From GWF2-38-10 sp964527595 (GTDB lineage Bacteria > Babelota > Babeliae > Babelales > RVW-14), in the NCBI GenBank assembly GCA_964527595.1, contig CAZGPI010000003.1, forward strand, positions 35,955 to 99,954: 64,000 bases of DNA. The letters run 5' to 3'. Shown piece by piece: positions 26,101-35,049 of the stretch. Within the stretch, counting starts at the first letter, position 1. Each line of letters opens with the position of its first letter. A program made the position numbers and the translations under genes. The notes beneath the pieces were generated by a model. The model was not told the origin of the DNA. It saw only the letters and a list, made by a program, of their open reading frames with translations, and ran no database searches.

Positions 26101-27264
26101 GTGATTACATTACAGACACCAATGTTCAAAAAAATCGAGGCTCAATCTCAAGCAACGCCCGACTGCATTTCTTTTTCTCAGGGCGCATTGCGTGTCGGTG
26201 GTGTTCCTGCTGAAATTCGTGAACATGTACGAGAGTTATTAAAAACGGATAAAGCCGATTATTACGTTAATGCCGTTGGCATAATGCCTTTGCGAGAAAA
26301 AATTGCTGAGTATCTTGAGGCTCACCACGGTGCGGCAATTAATCCTCAGCATGTTCTTATAACGCATGGCAGTGTTGGTGGGTTAACCACAACGCTTTTA
26401 GGTTTGCTTAACGCTGGGGATGAAGTCATTTTACCTGCCCCAACATACCCGGTTTATCAAAATATCGTTAAAATGGCCAAAGCAACACCAGTTTTTGTGG
26501 ATGCTATTTTTACGCAGCAGATAAGCGATGGCACGTTGTCATGGCTCTGTGATTTGGACCGTATCAAAGCGGCCGTCACTCAAAAAACTAAAATGATCAT
26601 TATCGCCAATCCATCTAACCCAACGGGGGTAACGTTGGGCAAACAAGATGTGCTTGCCCTTAAAGATTTTTGCGAAAAGAATAAGATTTATTTTGTTTCA
26701 GATGAAGTATATGAACATTTTGTTTTTGAAGGCGAATTTTATTCAGCAACGGAACTTGTAGCGCGATCTGAGTATGTTATTCGCGTTGGTTCATTTTCAA
26801 AAAATTTTTCGATGAGTGGTTGGCGTGTTGGTTTTGTGGTTGCTCCAGCGCACATGATTGATACGTTTGCGGCTCTTCAAAGTGCGACTATTTGTTGTCC
26901 TTCTGCTATTGCTCAGCACGCGGTGTTGTACGCGCTTGAGCATCCTGAATTGATGATTGGACAAACGGCTATGGTTAAGCAAGCTCGAGATATTGCATAT
27001 CAAGGGCTACAGCCTTTGGTTAAGAAGGGGATATTGTCAGTTGCTTATCCTCAGGCTAGTTTCTATTTGTTCGTTAAAACGCCAGAAAAAGATTGCACCG
27101 ATATGGTTATGGATATTCTAAATACCGCTAAAGTTGCCCTGGCTCCAGGAACAGACTTTGGGCCGTTTAGTGCAGGATATTTCAGATTGTGTTATGCCCG
27201 TGATCCAAAGTTGGTTCAAGAAGGCATTGCACGATTGGTGAGCTATCTTGAAAAGCGTTTTTAA
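26101..27264 (+). CDS. Class I/II aminotransferase (AspC/AraT-like)
   Basis: 387 residues of a fold-type I PLP enzyme. It has the substrate loop YYVNAVGIMPLREKIAEYL, the ANPSNPTG motif (near 165), SDEVYEHFVFEG, and the PLP-binding Lys in SFSKNFSMSGWRVGF (near 233). FRLCYA near the C-terminus carries the Arg that binds the substrate carboxylate. Aspartate or aromatic amino acids are likely partners but specificity cannot be fixed. Translation starts at GTG with GAGGAG eight bases upstream. Its stop and that of the convergent ABC permease are separated by only one base or so. Confidence 0.9.
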   Translation: MITLQTPMFKKIEAQSQATPDCISFSQGALRVGGVPAEIREHVRELLKTDKADYYVNAVGIMPLREKIAEYLEAHHGAAINPQHVLITHGSVGGLTTTLLGLLNAGDEVILPAPTYPVYQNIVKMAKATPVFVDAIFTQQISDGTLSWLCDLDRIKAAVTQKTKMIIIANPSNPTGVTLGKQDVLALKDFCEKNKIYFVSDEVYEHFVFEGEFYSATELVARSEYVIRVGSFSKNFSMSGWRVGFVVAPAHMIDTFAALQSATICCPSAIAQHAVLYALEHPELMIGQTAMVKQARDIAYQGLQPLVKKGILSVAYPQASFYLFVKTPEKDCTDMVMDILNTAKVALAPGTDFGPFSAGYFRLCYARDPKLVQEGIARLVSYLEKRF

Positions 27265-27265
27265 G

Positions 27266-28057
27266 CTATAAACGAGCCAACCCTTTTTCTTTGCTTTTCT
27301 TGAACATAAACACGAAAAACATTATTGCGCTGGTTAGATAAACAGCGTTAAGACCTATGCTTATGGCAAATAAATTCCATTGCATATTGCCGGTAAATAG
27401 AATCGATCGCATACCTTCAAAAATATATGAAGTTGGAAGACATAATCCGACGTATTTCATCCATGCAGGAAGTGCGCTGAGTGGGTAATAGACGGCACTA
27501 AAAGGTGCCACAAGCCATGGAAGCATCCAAGGCATACTTTGGACTTTGTGGCCAAAGTAAATAATGACTCCAGCGCCAAATAGACCGATAGCCCAACCAG
27601 AAATAATAAGCGAGGCAGCAAAAGGAATAAACATCCAGCCTATATTGAAAACGTTGGTTGCATATAAAATAAACACAAGTCCGGCACAAAAAAGTCCTGA
27701 GGTTACTGCGCGGAGCACGCTGGTGATTATTGTTCCTGTAATCCACTCGCAAATTGTGAGCGGTGTGGTAAAAAGAGTAAGTAAACTTTTTTCATGAATT
27801 TCGTTGATCATGCCAACCGAAATTTCGTAAATTGCTCGCAAGGTCATTTCCCAGAAGACCAGCCCGGTGAGAATGGCGAGCGCAAGGTTATTGATATTCG
27901 TTGTACTTTTGGCAAACCAAAGACTGGTTGTTCCCCATACGATAATATCGAGCGTTGGCCAGAAAATAATGTCGATTATGGTCATGCCATTATGTTTGTA
28001 ATGTAATATATTGCGAAGCACAATTGCTTTAATGCGATGGCAGGTAAATTTGTTCAT
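27266..28057 (-). CDS. ABC-2 type transporter permease
   Basis: 263 residues with six predicted membrane helices, the ABC-2 arrangement: a cytoplasmic N-terminus, IIFWPTLDIIVWGTTSLWF, a short amphipathic segment, and PWMLPWLVAPFSAVYYPLSA before the last helices. With the ATPase encoded 11 bases upstream it forms an exporter for a drug, lipid, polysaccharide or sodium; the pair alone does not reveal which. The ATG follows AAGGAG. Confidence 0.88.
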   Translation of the reverse strand: MNKFTCHRIKAIVLRNILHYKHNGMTIIDIIFWPTLDIIVWGTTSLWFAKSTTNINNLALAILTGLVFWEMTLRAIYEISVGMINEIHEKSLLTLFTTPLTICEWITGTIITSVLRAVTSGLFCAGLVFILYATNVFNIGWMFIPFAASLIISGWAIGLFGAGVIIYFGHKVQSMPWMLPWLVAPFSAVYYPLSALPAWMKYVGLCLPTSYIFEGMRSILFTGNMQWNLFAISIGLNAVYLTSAIMFFVFMFKKSKEKGLARL

Positions 28058-28068
28058 TTTAAAACTCC

Positions 28069-29013
28069 TTACTTTTTAGCAATGTGTAAAAAGTAGTCTT
28101 CAAGTGTTGGTTTATCGATTGATATTTCTGAGTATTGTACGTCGGCCTGTGCCAGATTGGTAAGAAATTCTGCAATTTTGTGTTCATCGAGTGAAATCTC
28201 GATCCATCGGTCTTTGAGTTGATAGGGGAGACCCTTTTCTACGACAAATGCAATAATTTTTCTTAGGCCATCGCCAACATTGAGTTGTATTTTTGTAGTT
28301 GAAACGCTTGCGGCCAGGGCTGTTGGTGTGTCGTGGGCAATAATGACGCCATCCTTAAGAACTAATACGCGGTCACAAATTTGTTCAACTTCGGCCATAT
28401 TATGTGAAGTTATAAGAATTGTGGTTTTTTCTTTACGCTGTTGCTCAAGAATAAAATGACGAACTTCATAGGCAATATCAGGGTCGAGTGATGCCGTTGG
28501 TTCATCAAGTAGGACTATTGCTGGTTTCGTTAAAAATGCCGTTGCAAGCATGACACGAGTTTTTTGTCCCGTGGAGAGCATGTTTACCGATTTATCTCGT
28601 TGATTCCAGACATCGAAGTCGTTTAGTGTTTTTTCAATGGAAGAAGGGATTTTGGATGGTTCAACTCCATAAAGCCGGCCATGGATCATAAGATTTTCAT
28701 AGATGGTGAGGTGGCTGGTAAATTCAACATAGGTGCTGGCAAAGCCTATTTGTTGCCGAATTGTTGCTGGATTGGTAAAAAAATCGAGCCCAAAAACGGA
28801 TATCGAGCCCGATGTTGGGGTTAGTATTCCCAATATCATTTGGATGGTTGTTGTTTTTCCAGCGCCATTTGGACCAAGAAGGCCAAGAATTTCACCCCTT
28901 TGGATATCAAACGATATATTGTTGACGGCCGTTAACGGTGGCAATCCCTTTTTAAACGAGGGATAGCGCTTGGTTAGATTTTTGATTTGCAAAATTGGAC
29001 TAATACTAGACAT
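28069..29013 (-). CDS. ABC-2 exporter ATPase (NatA/DrrA-like)
   Basis: 314 residues. Walker A GPNGAGKTTTIQ (near 50), LSTGQKTRVMLATAFLTKP (signature, near 150), Walker B IVLLDEPTASLD and the switch His in ITSHNM. A C-terminal extension of about 90 residues after the ATPase core is usual in DrrA/CcmA-type subunits. It is the first gene of a two-gene unit with the permease; AAGGAG precedes the ATG. Confidence 0.92.
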   Translation of the reverse strand: MSSISPILQIKNLTKRYPSFKKGLPPLTAVNNISFDIQRGEILGLLGPNGAGKTTTIQMILGILTPTSGSISVFGLDFFTNPATIRQQIGFASTYVEFTSHLTIYENLMIHGRLYGVEPSKIPSSIEKTLNDFDVWNQRDKSVNMLSTGQKTRVMLATAFLTKPAIVLLDEPTASLDPDIAYEVRHFILEQQRKEKTTILITSHNMAEVEQICDRVLVLKDGVIIAHDTPTALAASVSTTKIQLNVGDGLRKIIAFVVEKGLPYQLKDRWIEISLDEHKIAEFLTNLAQADVQYSEISIDKPTLEDYFLHIAKK

Positions 29014-29072
29014 TGTGACTCCTTATATTTTAGATATCAACATTAGCAAGATGCGTCACGAATGAAAATGGT

Positions 29073-29864
29073 TTAGTAAGAAAAATTTGTAATCAACGAG
29101 TGAGCATGAATACTTAGTGGGTCAAATTTATAAAGGTTTATTTTTTTGTCCAAATAAGTATAACGGAGGCCGATGAATGGAATATTAAGACTTTTAGCGG
29201 CACGTTCAACTGATGTAACGTGTTTTTCCTTATCATCAATAAAAATTATCTTAGCCGGCTTTAGGTTGAGGTGCTTTAGCAATGTAGTCAGTGCTTCGCC
29301 TTTATCGTTATTTCCACAATAAAGAATACCTTCTTGGTAAACAGCTTTTTCTTTGGTGAGTTCAAATGTTACAATTTTTTGGGTACCCATATGAAAAGGA
29401 GAGAACGAAACGCTGCTTACGGTCGCATCTTGGATGTTATTAAGTTCTCGTTGTGTTTGAGTAATGATGTGGCGCGATGTAAGGATTACGGTCTTAATCG
29501 ATTTTTTTGTAAGGGTTTGTAGTAATGGAATCGTTTCCTTTTCTACCGGCCTCATGAGCGCAGTTTCGTGTGCGATTTCAAAGTTTTGGATCATTTTTTC
29601 AACGGCCAGATTAGGCGTGAAATTTTCTTTTTTGATGAGGTGGTTTATGCCTTCGCTAAACCATTGGTCGCTCCCATGATTTTCGTCAACACATTCAAAA
29701 AGTGTGTTATCAAAGTCTGAAACAAATAAACAGTTGGCTGTAAGGTGGGGATTAACTTCGGCAATTGAGCTACAGGTAGTTTGTATATTGCTTTTAAAGA
29801 GAGTGCATTGGCACAAGAAAATAATAGAAATTGTCGAAATAGTATATAAAGTGCGACGAAGCAT
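29073..29864 (-). CDS. Secreted DUF2608 (HAD-like) protein
   Basis: 263 residues. An N-terminal signal segment (TLYTISTISIIFLCQC) is followed by a HAD-type phosphatase domain of the DUF2608 family: SDFDNTLFE (nucleophile D50, acid D52), ILTSRH (motif II, near 143) and KIIFIDDKEKH (motif IV, near 218). The family occurs mainly in intracellular bacteria such as Legionella and Chlamydia relatives. The Cys pair at the end of the hydrophobic segment might be a lipidation site, but LCQC does not fit the lipobox well. AAGGA precedes the ATG. The gene follows tRNA-Gly by 18 bases on the same strand. Confidence 0.8.
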   Translation of the reverse strand: MLRRTLYTISTISIIFLCQCTLFKSNIQTTCSSIAEVNPHLTANCLFVSDFDNTLFECVDENHGSDQWFSEGINHLIKKENFTPNLAVEKMIQNFEIAHETALMRPVEKETIPLLQTLTKKSIKTVILTSRHIITQTQRELNNIQDATVSSVSFSPFHMGTQKIVTFELTKEKAVYQEGILYCGNNDKGEALTTLLKHLNLKPAKIIFIDDKEKHVTSVERAAKSLNIPFIGLRYTYLDKKINLYKFDPLSIHAHSLITNFSY

Positions 29865-29882
29865 AAGATTCCTTGAGATTTT

Positions 29883-29958
29883 TGGAGCGGGAAACGGGAT
29901 TCGAACCCGCGACCCTTGCCTTGGGAAGGCAATGCTCTACCAATTGAGCTATTCCCGC
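29883..29958 (-). tRNA. tRNA-Gly (anticodon CCC)
   Basis: A full cloverleaf. The acceptor stem GCGGGAA pairs with TTCCCGC, the D arm is GCTC...GAGC, the anticodon stem TTGCC/GGCAA encloses the loop TTCCCAA, and the T arm is GCGGG TTCGAAT CCCGT. The discriminator is U and CCA is encoded. The anticodon CCC reads GGG codons. Only 18 bases separate it from the DUF2608 start codon. Confidence 0.95.
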
Positions 29959-29972
29959 ATTTCAATGTTTAA

Positions 29973-30000
29973 AATGTATCATAATTACGTTATGATGCAA
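29973..30000 (-). promoter_or_regulatory. Promoter of tRNA-Gly
   Basis: On the minus strand TTGCAT (-35), a 16-base spacer and TACATT (-10), ending about 15 bases before the tRNA. Confidence 0.55.
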
Positions 30001-30026
30001 GAAGATTTTTGCTTTACCCTGAAAAC

Positions 30027-30056
30027 AAAAAAGCCTCCGAAAACGGAGGCTTTTTT
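30027..30056. terminator. Terminator after rplU
   Basis: AAAAAAGCCTCCG pairs with CGGAGGCTTTTTT around AAAA. It closes rplU on the minus strand and separates it from the tRNA-Gly promoter. Confidence 0.9.
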
Positions 30057-30080
30057 GTAAAAATAACAAAATTTATTTTG

Positions 30081-30419
30081 TTAAATGCTTTCGATACGGA
30101 TAACCGTTTGTCTTTGACGATGTCCGGTTTTCGTACGATATTTTGTTCGGCGCTTGAATTTGAAAACAATAACCTTAGGGGTTTTGAATTGTTTTACAAT
30201 GCTTGCGGTAATTGTTGCACCGCTAACAAATGGTTGCCCGATTTCAAATTTATCGCATTCCATCTTACGAAAAAGGACTTCGTTAAAAGTCAAAATCGAT
30301 CCGTCTTCGCCTTCAATTTTTTCAATAGCCACTGTCTTGCCTGGAATAGCTTGGTATTGCTTGCCACCAGTTTGGAACAAGGCGTATTTTTCAAATACAG
30401 GTTTTTCTGTGTACTCCAT
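30081..30419 (-). CDS. rplU: 50S ribosomal protein L21
   Basis: About 112 residues with the L21 pattern: YALFQTGGKQYQAIPGKTVA, a central barrel, and the C-terminal rRNA-binding tail KFKRRTKYRTKTGHRQ ending in TVIRIESI. The start is the ATG at 30419, or the GTG two codons earlier, which is closer to AAAGG. Its usual partner rpmA (L27) does not follow; a terminator does. The gene therefore stands alone, as ribosomal genes in reduced genomes sometimes do. Confidence 0.95.
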   Translation of the reverse strand: MEYTEKPVFEKYALFQTGGKQYQAIPGKTVAIEKIEGEDGSILTFNEVLFRKMECDKFEIGQPFVSGATITASIVKQFKTPKVIVFKFKRRTKYRTKTGHRQRQTVIRIESI

Positions 30420-30582
30420 GGTCACATAGCCTTTCAGAAATTCATCATCATTGTATTATCTACTTAAGAACGAGCTTTAAACACCACTTATTGTAGCAAG
30501 CCCTCTTTTTATGTCTAGGAAAACTCGTTTACTCTTTTATTGAGCGGCAAAAAGTCTAAGAATGTATTGATTATGATGGTTT

Positions 30583-31275
30583 TCAAATTGAAACGATTTG
30601 CGCGTTTTCTAGCCAAGGAAATATTTTCTTGAGTTCTATAGCCAATTTCGGTGTAAGATTATCGCGAATAAGCTTTATAAATTCATCAACGTTGTTTTGT
30701 ATTCTGACTGATGCGGGACTTTTGATAAGTTTTATCAGGCCAGAAATTTCTGTTTCATTGAGATTGGCTAAAATCTGGCACCTTATGTTTGCGGTTAATT
30801 TTTTCTCATCAATGTTTGTGCTTACAAGGCTTTTGGCAAGTGGAAGTATGACGTTTGTTTTAATCATTATAAATACTGGATGCTCAAGCAACTCATTAAT
30901 GAGGATGTTTTTTGGTGAGTTTGGCTGATCATCGATAGCTAATTTAATATTTAGAGGGGAGAGATCAATCGATTTTTCGACAATGACTCGCAGCGCCTCG
31001 AGCGTTGATTTGTTGTCCATTATGTATGATCTTAGATAAAGCTTTTCTGTGGTGCAGCATACTTCTTTAATCTTTTCAACGAACTTATCCATGAACATTG
31101 GGCCACTTTTATCAATATAGACGAAAAGCTCAGCCGCTTTTGGATCTTTGGCAAGCTGGTCAAGTGATAATGCGTATAATGACATATCGCTTACTGATAC
31201 ATAAGCAATAACCAGATTAACGATTAAGCCTATAACATATTTTTTTGAGCGAATAACATTAAATATAGTAAACAT
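30583..31275 (-). CDS. Unrecognised exported or anchored protein
   Basis: About 230 residues. A hydrophobic N-terminus (KKYVIGLIVNLVIAYVSVSD, residues 11-30) is followed by an entirely helical, charged domain with no Cys cluster or repeat beyond a CC pair. Segments such as KLTANIRCQILANLNETEIS and IKSPASVRIQNNVDEF suggest a bundle of long helices. The ATG at 31275 is fixed by a perfect AGGAGG six bases upstream; the frame continues 25 residues further. It stands alone between rplU and the AP endonuclease. I recognise no family. Confidence 0.6.
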   Translation of the reverse strand: MFTIFNVIRSKKYVIGLIVNLVIAYVSVSDMSLYALSLDQLAKDPKAAELFVYIDKSGPMFMDKFVEKIKEVCCTTEKLYLRSYIMDNKSTLEALRVIVEKSIDLSPLNIKLAIDDQPNSPKNILINELLEHPVFIMIKTNVILPLAKSLVSTNIDEKKLTANIRCQILANLNETEISGLIKLIKSPASVRIQNNVDEFIKLIRDNLTPKLAIELKKIFPWLENAQIVSI

Positions 31276-31417
31276 AAGCAACCTCCTAGGTCTTCTGGAC
31301 GTAAAATTTTGATAGTGTTTTAGTTTGACCTGTTCTGCTAAAAACGTCAAACGCCACCAATAATTTCAATTATGATATAATTATCAATGGTTTTGGTCTG
31401 GCTGAAAATTTAAGCAA

Positions 31418-32272
31418 TTACCAGGTGCTCAATTCTTCAATGAGTGATTTTATTACCGTTTTGCCGCTATGAGTGTGCGGTGGTTCGATAATAAGGGGAA
31501 TGTGGGCAAGCTTTGGGTGCGTGACGATGGCATTAAGGGTGTCTTTACCAATCAATCCATGCCCTGGGAGGGAATGTTGGTCTTTTTTGCTTGAACATAA
31601 CTCGGCAGAATCGTTAAAATGTATGAGCTTTATCGAATCGATACCTATTGTTGTATCAAGCATTTGTATGAAATTTTCAGTATCGGTTAGTTGGTATCCA
31701 TAGGCAAAGGCGTGGGCAAGGTCAACACAAAAGCCTACTTGTTCTGGATAATCGAGTTCTTGCTTAAGTGCAAAATAATCATTGAAATCGTTGCCAATGG
31801 TGCGATTTCCATGGGCACAGTTTTCAAGCAAAAATTGGACCCCAGGTTCACCTTTAGATAGATGATTAAGCAACTTAGCGAGCGTGTGAATACCTGGCTT
31901 TTTTGCCATTGGATCATCTTGGGTTGTTGGATGGTCTTTAGCTACGCCACCATGCAATACGAGAAAGGGGATTTCGAGCTTTTGTGCAAGGCTTTGTTCT
32001 TTTTTTAAGAGCCCTTTGCTTACTTCATATCCTGTCGGGTTTCCCGTTGCTGGATTAATCCAATAAGAGCTGTGTAAATAGAGCGATTGAAAGTTGTCTC
32101 GTTTAATTTTTAAAAAGTCTTCGCGCTCAGGTTCAATGTTAAGGTAGGCGCTTTTGCTTGATTTGGTTAGCGAGATTTGAAAGCGGCGCAGATTGAGATT
32201 GAGGGCTTCTTGCGCAACCGCCAAAAGCCCCTGTTTAAGATGTATATGAAGTCCAATACGCTCAATATCCAA
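31418..32272 (-). CDS. nfo: AP endonuclease family 2 (endonuclease IV, Nfo)
   Basis: 284 residues of a TIM-barrel metal enzyme. Metal-binding motifs include LYLHSSYWIN (near 64), FLVLHGG (near 103), FLLENCAHG (near 145), GFCVDLAHAFAYGY (near 180), IKLIHFNDS (near 215) and the closing IIEPPH. It cuts DNA 5' of abasic sites in base-excision repair. The start is TTG at 32272, supported by AAAGGG five bases upstream, and it overlaps the end of the phosphohexomutase gene by 11 bases, so the two are translationally coupled. Confidence 0.88.
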   Translation of the reverse strand: MDIERIGLHIHLKQGLLAVAQEALNLNLRRFQISLTKSSKSAYLNIEPEREDFLKIKRDNFQSLYLHSSYWINPATGNPTGYEVSKGLLKKEQSLAQKLEIPFLVLHGGVAKDHPTTQDDPMAKKPGIHTLAKLLNHLSKGEPGVQFLLENCAHGNRTIGNDFNDYFALKQELDYPEQVGFCVDLAHAFAYGYQLTDTENFIQMLDTTIGIDSIKLIHFNDSAELCSSKKDQHSLPGHGLIGKDTLNAIVTHPKLAHIPLIIEPPHTHSGKTVIKSLIEELSTW

Positions 32273-33662
32273 TGTATCCCTTTAGTGTTTTTTCATCAAA
32301 GTGTGGAAGAAGCGCTTTGAAAAAATCTTCCTTAACCTGGTCAAATCCTTCTTTGGTTGTTGATTCAAAGCGTAAACAAATGACCGGTTGGGTGTTAGAT
32401 GCCCGTAATAGTCCCCAGCCATAAGGCATTGAAGCACGTATTCCGTCAATAGTCAAAAGCTCCGCATCTTCGCGCGCGGCAAATATTTTTTTCACATCGG
32501 CAACAATTGCCACTTTCTGGGCATCGGTTGAGCATTTAATGCGAATTTCTGGGGAACTTTGTTTTACCGGTATAATGGTAAGGAGTTCTTCGAGCGGCTT
32601 TTTTGTTTCTTCAAGAATTTCAAAAAGGCGGAGTGTTGCATAAATACCATCATCGTATCCAAAATATCTGTCATTGAAGAAGAAATGGCAGCTGAGTTCG
32701 CCTGCAAGCTTTGCGTTGTGTTCGGCCATCGCCTTCTTTATAAGTGAGTGTCCAGATGGTGAGATACATGGTTTAGCGCCCCATTGGGTAAGTAATTCGA
32801 TAAGGCTAGAAGAGCTTTTGATGTCGAAGACAATTGAGGCTCCAGGGAAATCCTTTAATGTTTTTTGTGCATATAATGCAAGCATTTTATCACCGGCAAC
32901 CAATTCTCCGGTTTTTGTCATTGGGGCCATACGGTCGCAGTCGCCATCAAGCCCTAGGCCAACTTTGAATTTTGGATCTTCAGCAAGTATTCTTTTGACG
33001 TCTTGCATATTTTCTGGGACCGTTGGATCGGCTTCATGATTAGGAAAGTTTCCATCAGGTTCGACAAATAAAAGTTTAACATTTGACCAATTCATCGCGG
33101 AAACTAATTGTGGCATGACGCTTCCAGCAGCGCCATTTCCGCAATCAATAACGGCATCGATAGGTAAGTTTTTTAGGTGGCTAAAGTGATTTTCGAGATA
33201 TGCAACATAGTCATCAATGATGTTAAGTGTTTTGAGTGAGCCCTTGGTTGCTTGAGTAGGATAAAAATCTTTACTCAGATAAATATTTTTAATGTCTTGT
33301 ATTTGATTGCCCCAGACGCCCCATGTTTTTACGCCATTGTATTCTTTGGGGTTGTGGGATGCGGTGACAACAAGGGCAAGAGGGGTGTTGAATTTGTGGC
33401 GGGCATAATAAACAACTGGTGAAGGACAAAGCCCAATATTGATAACATCCAAGCCGAGCTCAGTAGCTGCGAGCATGATGTTTTCTAATATAGGTATAGA
33501 GTGGCTTCGGGCATCATATCCTATGATAAGTGTTGATTCATTTGGATGTTTGCCGCGTAGGTATGTTACAATCGCTTTGCCTAGCTCATAGGTTTCTTCG
33601 ATTTGCAGGTCTTCACCGATTATTCCACGAATGTCATATTCTCTGAAAATTGTTGTGTTCAC
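32262..33662 (-). CDS. manB: Phosphomannomutase/phosphoglucomutase
   Basis: 466 residues of the alpha-D-phosphohexomutase family. The four landmarks are FREYDIRGIIG (1-20), the phospho-Ser loop VVTASHNPKEYNG (near 100), the Mg loop GLDGDCDRM (near 238) and the phosphate-binding C-terminal domain with RASNTQPVICLRFE. The AlgC/ManB branch interconverts the 1- and 6-phosphates of mannose or glucose for surface polysaccharide precursors, which would feed the epimerase and oxidoreductase at 45-47 kb. It starts at GTG with AGGAG. Confidence 0.92.
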   Translation of the reverse strand: MNTTIFREYDIRGIIGEDLQIEETYELGKAIVTYLRGKHPNESTLIIGYDARSHSIPILENIMLAATELGLDVINIGLCPSPVVYYARHKFNTPLALVVTASHNPKEYNGVKTWGVWGNQIQDIKNIYLSKDFYPTQATKGSLKTLNIIDDYVAYLENHFSHLKNLPIDAVIDCGNGAAGSVMPQLVSAMNWSNVKLLFVEPDGNFPNHEADPTVPENMQDVKRILAEDPKFKVGLGLDGDCDRMAPMTKTGELVAGDKMLALYAQKTLKDFPGASIVFDIKSSSSLIELLTQWGAKPCISPSGHSLIKKAMAEHNAKLAGELSCHFFFNDRYFGYDDGIYATLRLFEILEETKKPLEELLTIIPVKQSSPEIRIKCSTDAQKVAIVADVKKIFAAREDAELLTIDGIRASMPYGWGLLRASNTQPVICLRFESTTKEGFDQVKEDFFKALLPHFDEKTLKGYIGY

Positions 33663-33702
33663 TGGGTCTCCTTTTAGAGCGGCTATTTTTATGATTTATA
33701 TA

Positions 33703-33732
33703 AGACAAGCCCAATGTTTATCGGGCTTGTCT
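33703..33732. terminator. Hairpin after the Pro-rich protein operon
   Basis: AGACAAGCCC pairs with GGGCTTGTCT around a ten-base loop, below the stop at 33780. There is no clean T-run, so it may stabilise the message end rather than terminate alone. Confidence 0.5.
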
Positions 33733-33779
33733 TGTGATTATTTTATTGTAGGCAAAAAAAGAAGGTTTGGAAATAGATA

Positions 33780-35042
33780 TTATTGTTGTTTATCGTCTTC
33801 TTTGATTTTTTCTTTAACATCGCTTACAACGCGATTAACCATTCCCGAAAAGAAATAATCATAAATAGATGTAACAATATATTTAATTCCAGAGACGATA
33901 AATGCTATTCCATCAAGTATTTCACTTGTGATGAGCATCGCGATTCGCTTCCATTGTGGTTCTTTTGCTTTTTCAGTTAATTTTTCTGCTGGTTGAACGC
34001 CTTTAAGTGTATCGACAAGGGTGGTTGTGCTTTTTTCTAATGAAAGTAATTTTTCGCCGATTGCCCTTTGTTGTTCATCAAGCTTTTTCATTGTCGTTTC
34101 AGCCGAGTTGAGTTGTGAGGTAATAAGACCTTGTGTTATCGGTGAAATCGTTGGGGTGATGCTTGGTGGAGTTGTGGCGATTATCGGTTCAACTATTTTT
34201 TTTTTTTCAGCAACATCTATTGGAGCTTCATTTTTTTTTGGTTGAGTGCCTTTTGCAAGTTCTGGTTCAGCTTCGAATACCCTTTTTATTCGGCGTACCA
34301 CTTTGGCAAAAAATTTGGTGACCGAATCCCAAGTAAATCCTTGCGTTTGTTGTTTTTTAGCTATTGATTTAGCCGCAGCTTCAGCTTCTGCTGCAGGCTT
34401 TGCGTTGTCTTCCATGGCTTTTATTTGAGCCTGTGCGATTTGCTGTTGATATCCTTTTTCTTGGAGTGATTTAATGAGAGATTGCCCTTTTTGGATTGCC
34501 GCTTGAATTTTAGCAATGTTACCATCAAATGTGCGTGAAAAGTCGCCATCGATGAACGATTGAGTTGCCGTTATTTTGGCTGTCGAAGCATTAATAGTAT
34601 TCAAAAGAGCTTGAGCCTCTGTTTCTTGTGCTTTGGCTAAAATGTCCGAACTGTTTTTGCGCATGGTTGCAACTTCATTGCGAGCTTCAGCTAATTTATC
34701 ATCAAGTTGTTTAATTTGGTCCTTGATGGCTTTTTTAGTATTTTGTATTTCTTCTAAAATTGGATCGATTTGTGTGAGCTCTTGTGGTTGATTATTTGTT
34801 TGTGTTGGGATTCCTGCCGTTGGAGCAAGGGGCATTGCGGCTGGTACTTGAGGGGGGGGTGCTTGTGGTATTGCCGTTGGCATGGTCGCAGGTACTGGCA
34901 TTGCTGGTGGAATGGTGTTCGGTGCTATTGCCATTGGTTGGGCTACGGGTGGTTGGTCGGCCGTTGGCATGGTATACAGATGGTTGGTTCCAAGGCTATA
35001 ACTTACGAGGACTAAGCTTATTACACTGATAAAAGACTTCAT
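33780..35042 (-). CDS. Secreted Pro/Ala-rich coiled-coil protein with membrane helix
   Basis: About 420 residues. A signal peptide (MKSFISVISLVLVSYSLG) is followed by a Pro/Ala-rich segment (residues 25-80, e.g. PNTIPPAMPVPATMPTAIPQ), two coiled-coil stretches (95-215 and 295-345), and a hydrophobic helix near 370-395 (LDGIAFIVSGIKYIVTSIYD). A basic, charged tail ends in KEDDKQQ. I recognise no family. AGGAG fixes the ATG at 35042; the frame extends 18 residues further. It is the last of three adjacent genes built on the same plan, which suggests one surface complex. Confidence 0.65.
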   Translation of the reverse strand: MKSFISVISLVLVSYSLGTNHLYTMPTADQPPVAQPMAIAPNTIPPAMPVPATMPTAIPQAPPPQVPAAMPLAPTAGIPTQTNNQPQELTQIDPILEEIQNTKKAIKDQIKQLDDKLAEARNEVATMRKNSSDILAKAQETEAQALLNTINASTAKITATQSFIDGDFSRTFDGNIAKIQAAIQKGQSLIKSLQEKGYQQQIAQAQIKAMEDNAKPAAEAEAAAKSIAKKQQTQGFTWDSVTKFFAKVVRRIKRVFEAEPELAKGTQPKKNEAPIDVAEKKKIVEPIIATTPPSITPTISPITQGLITSQLNSAETTMKKLDEQQRAIGEKLLSLEKSTTTLVDTLKGVQPAEKLTEKAKEPQWKRIAMLITSEILDGIAFIVSGIKYIVTSIYDYFFSGMVNRVVSDVKEKIKEDDKQQ

Positions 35043-35049
35043 TATTCTC

